64,000 bases of DNA from Druceiella hillmani (taxonomy: Eukaryota > Arthropoda > Insecta > Lepidoptera > Hepialidae). Location: positions 3,743,501 to 3,807,500 of the forward strand of contig JAYKKI010000095.1 in assembly GCA_039881145.1 (NCBI GenBank). Direction: 5' to 3'. The stretch's first letter is position 1. Each line of letters starts with the position of its first letter. A program made the translations under genes and the position numbers. The notes below the pieces were generated by a model, which saw nothing but the letters and a program-made list of their open reading frames with translations, had not been told where the DNA came from and did no database searches. Of this stretch, positions 58,090 to 64,000 are shown in pieces.

Positions 58090-60686
58090 TAAAAATATTG
58101 AGAGACGTACATACAAGTGAGATTAGTAAGGTTCTGGATTTGTGGGTTAAAAAATAATAATCTTATATGTATAATATAATTCAGGTATAGACAATTTACG
58201 AGAGTTTAATGTAGATTGACTCGAAATAAACTTCGTAATATATTGCTACGGCCACTCTATCGGAGAATATTCGTGCTGTATTTTCGCGACAAAAAATTCG
58301 CCTTCATCCTTCGTACTATGGTCAAACTCTCGGACGTTTATTTGTGTGGTGTCATTACGACTAAATTCTTTAACGTGTACAGACTGCTAAATTATTAGTA
58401 GTTGTTGTTTCCCTAACATTCCGTGTCGCCCGAACCTAACGTAATATTCGTGGCATGAGACGTACGGATATCCTTTGACCTTACCTATCGCGATAACGCG
58501 AATCTTTGCCGAAGCCAAGTATAAGAAAATTTACGTACGTATATGTACATGTGCAAACATATTTTTTGTGATACTTTAATGGCTAACGAACATTTATATA
58601 AATATTTACCTCATGTAATCGGCTGGTTTCGATACTCAATGTGAAAAGACACATTTAAATAACTCTGGTACACAAATCCAACTTGAAATTACTTGATATA
58701 CATAAATACAATGTTTATGAACTTCGCCCACACCTTTGTTGCAATTATTATAACTGAAAGAATTAATTTTCACAAATAACACAACTTTAATATAAAGGTG
58801 CATTGAGAAATAAAATAAAGTTAAATGGTACGGGAATATCTATTTAATTAAATAACGGAATAATCGAACATTTAAACGTCATGCGACAGGCGACATCTTT
58901 GGGTGTGTAAACAAACTGAGATCAAATTAGACACGCGTCGTGGCTTATCGATAAATTAGTAACCGCTATAATAACTTTGTTATTTAATTGCTTGTTACTT
59001 CTGAATGAATTTTATGATTATACGCAAAGCAAATGGAGGTAAGTTGCGCGAATTAGATAATTTAAGACATGGTCGTACCTAATGTATTTTGTTAGGTTTA
59101 TCATGAATATGGTTAAATTTGTGGTGTTGACAGATGTTTGAAGTCTGTAAATTGTTTCTTTATATATGACATATTATTACTGTAGAAGTAAATGTCAATT
59201 TTATTAAAGCTGGCCAGACGTCTTATAATTCCAAGAGCCACTCATTGTCATACTGAAATTTCTTGGATAAACAATTTTATAAACTAAAATAAACAGATAA
59301 AATAAAAGGAAATGTAACGGCACGTTGAAACTATTATCATACTTACTTAAAGACATTAAAAAAATCTATGAATATTACATATTAATATTGTAAGTACTTC
59401 GAAACGAGGGACTAAACTTTTTACATTATTCTTCCAAATTTGACTTTAGAAAAAATATCAATCAATGGAGCTTAGTTTCCAAACGTACATAAAGTCCAGC
59501 CTCTTGCTGTTTGTAAACGTATATTATTAAACTTAATGTTATAGAAATATATTTCCACTGTTTCGATAATTGTATATTTAATAATAGTAATTGTAGATTT
59601 AATAATAGTTAATAAGAAACAAGTGGCTATGTATATGTTAATAAACATCACAAAGTAATGATATCTTTATTTAAGTAACTTAATTCATATTGATTTTCAA
59701 TGAAAGCAGTAGGACTCATGCAAGTTTATGATTATCGAGGTAAGTGAGCAGAGATTTATTATACTTATTGTGTAATATATTGTCATGTTGTTGTACTAAA
59801 TTATTATGATTTAATGAATGTGTTGTATTATTTTATCATACAAGTTACATGTATGTCAAAATTATTAGCGATTAGTTGCTTGCTTGCAAAGGTATTAAGA
59901 AACAAATGAACAAACAACAAATACTGTATAAATCTGTATAAATCTTTAAAACATTAATTAGGATTGGGAAATTGAGTAGCATCTTAAATGATACGATTAT
60001 TATTATCATTTGTTTCATGTACTATTGCTAAAACGAAACAAAAAATTTCGACAATGAATCGTTTAACTGTTGAACAAAACAGACCTACATAAAGTTTTCG
60101 TATAAATTACATTTTATGGAAAGAAAGTTGCATGTTGATCTTTTTCAGTCTTCTGGAATTTGAGATTTAAAATAAAAAACAGAGGTATACAATCATTGTA
60201 AACTTGGTGTTAAAAAGTGACATAAAATAATATAGGAATTATGATTCTTGTTATTTTATCTATATTAGTGGAACGTTAGCTAATATTAGCTGGGTGCGTG
60301 ACATCAGCTCCGTCTAGCATCAGCAGCTTTATAGGCGCCTCGATATTATTAGTACGTTTCAAATTAACGGCTCTAGAAAATGTTTACGTGAATAATATAA
60401 TGGAAATGCTTTTATTAAGGAATAATAACAAGATTTTAGGTGTCCGTACCCAGAATATAAAATATATATTTGTTTTATGTTTAACAAAATGAGTAAAATA
60501 TGGAATGCATTTTATACCAGCTATCCATTTTTGTATCTAATTTTCAATTCAATATTAGCAATCTGGAAAAGTAGAATTTGTTATTTCTTGAAGTTTTTTT
60601 CCGTTTAATACAAAATAACTAACGTGTCGTGTTTAGACAATTTGCTTTTAACGTTTAATAATTTTAGTGATTTTTATTAAGTTAAA

Positions 60687-60688
<2 letters not shown>
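58090..60688. other. No gene recognised
   Basis: AT-rich. TTTAATAATAGT is duplicated near 59580-59610. The open frames of 60-64 codons (58216, 60298) have no recognisable features. Confidence 0.4.

Positions 60689-60726
<38 letters not shown>
60689..60726. repeat. (AT)n microsatellite
   Basis: TA run of about 37 bp followed by a T-run. Confidence 0.95.
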
Positions 60727-60734
<8 letters not shown>

Positions 60735-60973
60735 TTGTTTTTTTTATATAATTATGTATTTTAAAAAGTAAAAATTAGTATTGCAAAAATTGATTTAAAA
60801 AAATTTACCTACAGTATGCATCTTTATTTTGATATTACTGAAGTATTACCAGTTAAATTTGTAATTATAAAGACTCAATAAATATCTAAACAGAAATTTT
60901 AATAACAACAATTTACAAAGTAGTAAAGAGGTAAGTAATTATTAGCTTTAAATATTTAGTTTAAGATATATAA

Positions 60974-61248
60974 CAATTAAATGAAACTACGTGATGTAGT
61001 ATTATTTCTACTATCTTTAATTTCTTTACCACGACCTAGGTTTCGTTGTATTACAACATCTTCAGTTGGGATATTAGCAAAGATTCTTTCTATCTTTGCT
61101 AATATCCCACCTGAAGATGTTGTAATACAACGAAACCTAGGTCGTGGTAAAGAAATTAAAGATAGTAGAAATAATACTACATCACGTAGTTCCATTTAAT
61201 TGTGAATAATGAATTTCTACAAAATTAACGCCATATATATTCAATTAT
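60974..61248 (+). mobile_element. Palindromic hammerhead-bearing element E6
   Basis: Starts CAATTAAATGAAACTACGTG and ends with the family tail at ATATATTCAATTAT. The 9-bp direct repeat GATATATAA (60965-60973 and 61249-61257) flanks it; counting one mismatch the repeat would be 13 bp. The arms are the best matched of the family, which is why 72-codon near-identical frames appear on both strands. Confidence 0.93.
61107..61147 (+). ncRNA. Hammerhead-ribozyme-like motif, right arm of E6
   Basis: Intact in all core and paired positions. The minus-strand counterpart (61029-61069) has CCAA in place of CCAC, which breaks the first pair of stem I. Confidence 0.6.
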
Positions 61249-61257
61249 GATATATAA

Positions 61258-62539
61258 ATTTTTTAAATTATATTTTCATGGATCCTCATTACTTCTTTAA
61301 ATTTTTGTTTTTTTTTTGGGCTGATAAACAGTGAAATTCTCATTGTTTCTAAAATGATTTTATTTCCCATTATTAATTCATTATTTATAAAATCGCAAAC
61401 AAAAGATTTAATAATAAATTTTTAAGATTGGTAGGATTGAATGTTTTTGTTAATATTAAGTGAGATAGACGTCATCTTTTTTAAATTTTGGAAAATTGTT
61501 ATTTATCTCTTGTTTAACTTTTTTTCTTAATATCACTATTTATATTTATTTCTTTGTTAAATATGTAATATCTGATTATAAATTTAAAGTGAAAACAGTG
61601 AAAAAAAATTTGTAGTATAAGAAATAGAGGTATTATTGGAAATTTTTTATACAATCAATTCTTCATAATAAAATATGACTACCTAGACCTATTTTTTTTA
61701 AATACATGGTTTTTATGTATATTCTTTCTTTAAGATATCAGTGAAATTCGCATTTTTGCTAAACTACACCGGTTCCATCAGAAAACATGACAATATACGT
61801 AAGTAAATTATATTATCTATGACCATATTTAACAAGCGCCTTTAGATATTTCCATTATCATTGTCATTCCATTATGTTTACATCACATCGATGTTTATAT
61901 TTATTAAGCGTTGTCATAATTTTTAGATTTTTTTGAATCTGTAACTGCTTTTAGCGTCTGACATTTTGTGCGACGGTCTGATCTAAGTTGGTTTATGGAA
62001 TTCGTAATGGCGGCTATTGATCATTCAGTTTTTTTATAATAGCTGCAATATACAGTTTGTTGTAATGTATAGGTTAATATATACAGGTCGATATTCGGGT
62101 TTTGGTAATATACGGGTTAATTAACAAATTATTATGGTCATGTAATCGTTAATTCCGCCAATCTAACTGTGTTCTAATACTCCCATGTAGTTTTAATTTT
62201 TCTGGAATAACTAGAGTAATCATAACTTGTATATGTTCTATGGCTAAAATAACAATTTTATTGAGTTTTTCAAGATGTATCCACGGAAACATTATGCCAC
62301 TGTATAACTTGTTATATGTATGTTAATCCATAAACTTTTACCATAATTCATTTTAACCTACAAGCCCAGAATACTGTACTCATAATATTGCAATATGGTA
62401 TTAGTATAAATAACCTTCTTTCAGTTCCTAATCCGAAATAAACACGAATTTGATTTATTTTCTTTTAGCAATTTTTTTTAACTAAATTAGTACAGCAACT
62501 TTAAAAAAAAAGGGTGCGTGTACTTATGTACGCGCGTGA
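61258..62539. other. No feature recognised
   Basis: AT-rich without repeats or open frames of note. Confidence 0.4.
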
Positions 62540-62936
62540 GAAGTTATACTTCTTTGGCATCATTAAATAATACATACGGATAGATAACCTCAATTATATT
62601 GGAGCACTTGAAAAAGTCTATAAACACAATTTTTTCACTAATATTTACGAGTAAATAAATATATTAATCAAAATATTGAATTTAAATCACTACTGAATAT
62701 AATTTATCAGCACATATATAAATCGCACTTATATGAAACTTATGTGAATCTAGACACTAGAAACATGTGGATAAATACTATGAATATGAAAACAGTGAAC
62801 AGAGGCGACGATGGTGCCAATAGCTTTTGTTTCGAGACTGCAACCGCTGCAACTTCATACTGTAACTTTTGTGTGACGAATCTTAAAATTTCGCTCTCAT
62901 CATTTTTTCATAACGCGCCTAAAGAAGTATAACTTC
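62540..62936. mobile_element. Small element with ~20-bp terminal inverted repeats
   Basis: GAAGTTATACTTCTTTGGC at 62540 and, at 62917-62936, the inverted copy (reverse complement GAAGTTATACTTCTTTAGGC). GCGCG lies just outside the left repeat and just inside the right. The interval of about 360 bp contains a 62-codon frame of no recognised family. No clear target duplication was seen, so the exact ends and superfamily are uncertain. Confidence 0.55.
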
Positions 62937-64000
62937 AAAAATATTTTTTAAAACCTCTTACGTACTTTTGGAAATACCGAATATATTAAAAGAAAACAAA
63001 ATACATGCAAAATTTAAAGGTGTAATTTAAATGAGTCGGTGATCGATATCGACTTTTTACGGGACTTGCCTATGCGCCCGGGATGACCGTTAGGCATGAA
63101 TCAAATAAAGTTTGTATTATTTATTCCGTTAAAGTTTTCCCCGCACACCTCAGCTGTTATATATCAACGACTTGCGGACATTGGAAGCAGTCTACTTGAC
63201 ATAGGATTTTAGTGTGTCGTCTGCTAGCTAAAAATGCCAGAGGAGGGGTCCGTAATGTTGGCTAAGTTTGTTGATGTTGTACTGAGATTACTGCGCATTA
63301 AAAATATGTTGGTATTGGTCGTTTGCGAACCACAGAATGGGGGTAGCGAAATCGAGTAGTCCAGAAGGCGAGAGACACACGACAGTGTGTCTAAAAAAAC
63401 TACGCATAAAATGCATGGTATCAATACGATGCTGTCAGTGCAAATTACACAGCTCTGAACTCTGAGTCGTGCACTTTATATGTGACAACATCGCTTAAAA
63501 TGTCGACTTATGCTATATTCTATTCCCACCTGCAAAAAGATCACTAGACTGTTTAACTTAAAAACTGTTTACAAAAATTTTAAAAATCTTAATTGCTTGA
63601 AACTGAAAAATGTAAAATTTAATTTGTTAAAAAATAGAGATTCGTTGTCATGTCGTTGGGGAATTTTGTGTTATATTTGAAATTTCCCTTATCATATACA
63701 ATATAATATTTTACCTATTGCATATATAATCATTGTATTTAGGATTAGGGAGACGCGTGAAAGAAACAAATGTTACATTCATTCATTTTTGTTGTCTTTA
63801 ATTTCCGGAAAATGCGAACGGATATTATTTAAAATAAGTAGAAATTTCATCACGATTTTGAATGCTAATTAATATAAAATAATTTTTCTTTCCACTTTCA
63901 ATTTTTTTAGTACGAGACCGATTATTTTAAAATTTTTATAGCGGGATTTTTAATCTCTTTTTTTTTACTTTAAGACACTATACTGTTTTCTTTTCATGTA
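62937..64000. other. No gene recognised
   Basis: A less AT-rich stretch at 63040-63260 (CTATGCGCCCGGGATGACCG) has no open frame. The 66-codon minus-strand frame at 63224-63424 is not recognised. Confidence 0.4.

Overview
The window is 64 kb of AT-rich animal nuclear DNA made almost entirely of repeats. No intact host protein-coding gene, rRNA, tRNA or CRISPR array could be recognised. The mobile-element families (RTE/CFDP2-type LINEs, Ty1/copia, piggyBac, hAT, Tc1/mariner-like transposases with an insect-style N-terminal helix-turn-helix) point to an arthropod, most likely an insect. An interspersed repeat that opens with AGGGTTCCGTAC resembles repeats I remember from Lepidoptera, but I hold that only weakly.

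Layout. 1-8600: a satellite of ~290-bp monomers arranged in ~1.05-kb and 1.36-kb higher-order blocks, homogeneous at the left and decaying toward its right edge. 8600-22270: unique-looking AT-rich DNA with interspersed repeats, (AT)n tracts, a non-autonomous hAT-like element with target duplication, and two palindromic elements. 22270-28400: a 28-bp minisatellite, then a dead LINE and a dead copia element, both on the minus strand and scrambled with one another. 29151-29773 and 39417-41934: a short non-autonomous and a full-length dead piggyBac element, separated by a GC-richer island (35050-35730). 42400-45800: a Tc1/mariner-like relic and a second LINE relic. 48900-54040: two opposed arrays of a degenerate ~95-bp repeat (foldback-like) followed by a dead hAT transposase. 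57028-57591: a truncated Tc1/mariner-like transposase. 57800-61257: two more palindromic elements. 62540-62936: a small element with inverted ends.

The most interesting signal is a family of six dispersed palindromic elements (9085, 17920, 31603, 33739, 57800, 60974). Five are hairpins of two ~110-bp arms with one constant ~45-bp 3' tail; the sixth is a single arm truncated at its 5' end. Five of the six show direct flanking duplications of variable length (9-13 bp). Each arm encodes a sequence that folds as a small hammerhead-ribozyme-like motif (CCAC-CTGAAGA-T-hairpin-GAAA-CCTAGGTC-GTGG). A hammerhead, variable-length target duplications and 5' truncation together suggest a non-autonomous retroposon, perhaps related to Penelope-like elements, rather than a DNA MITE.

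The coding relics do not work together in any pathway. They are successive, often nested, insertions in a gene-poor region.
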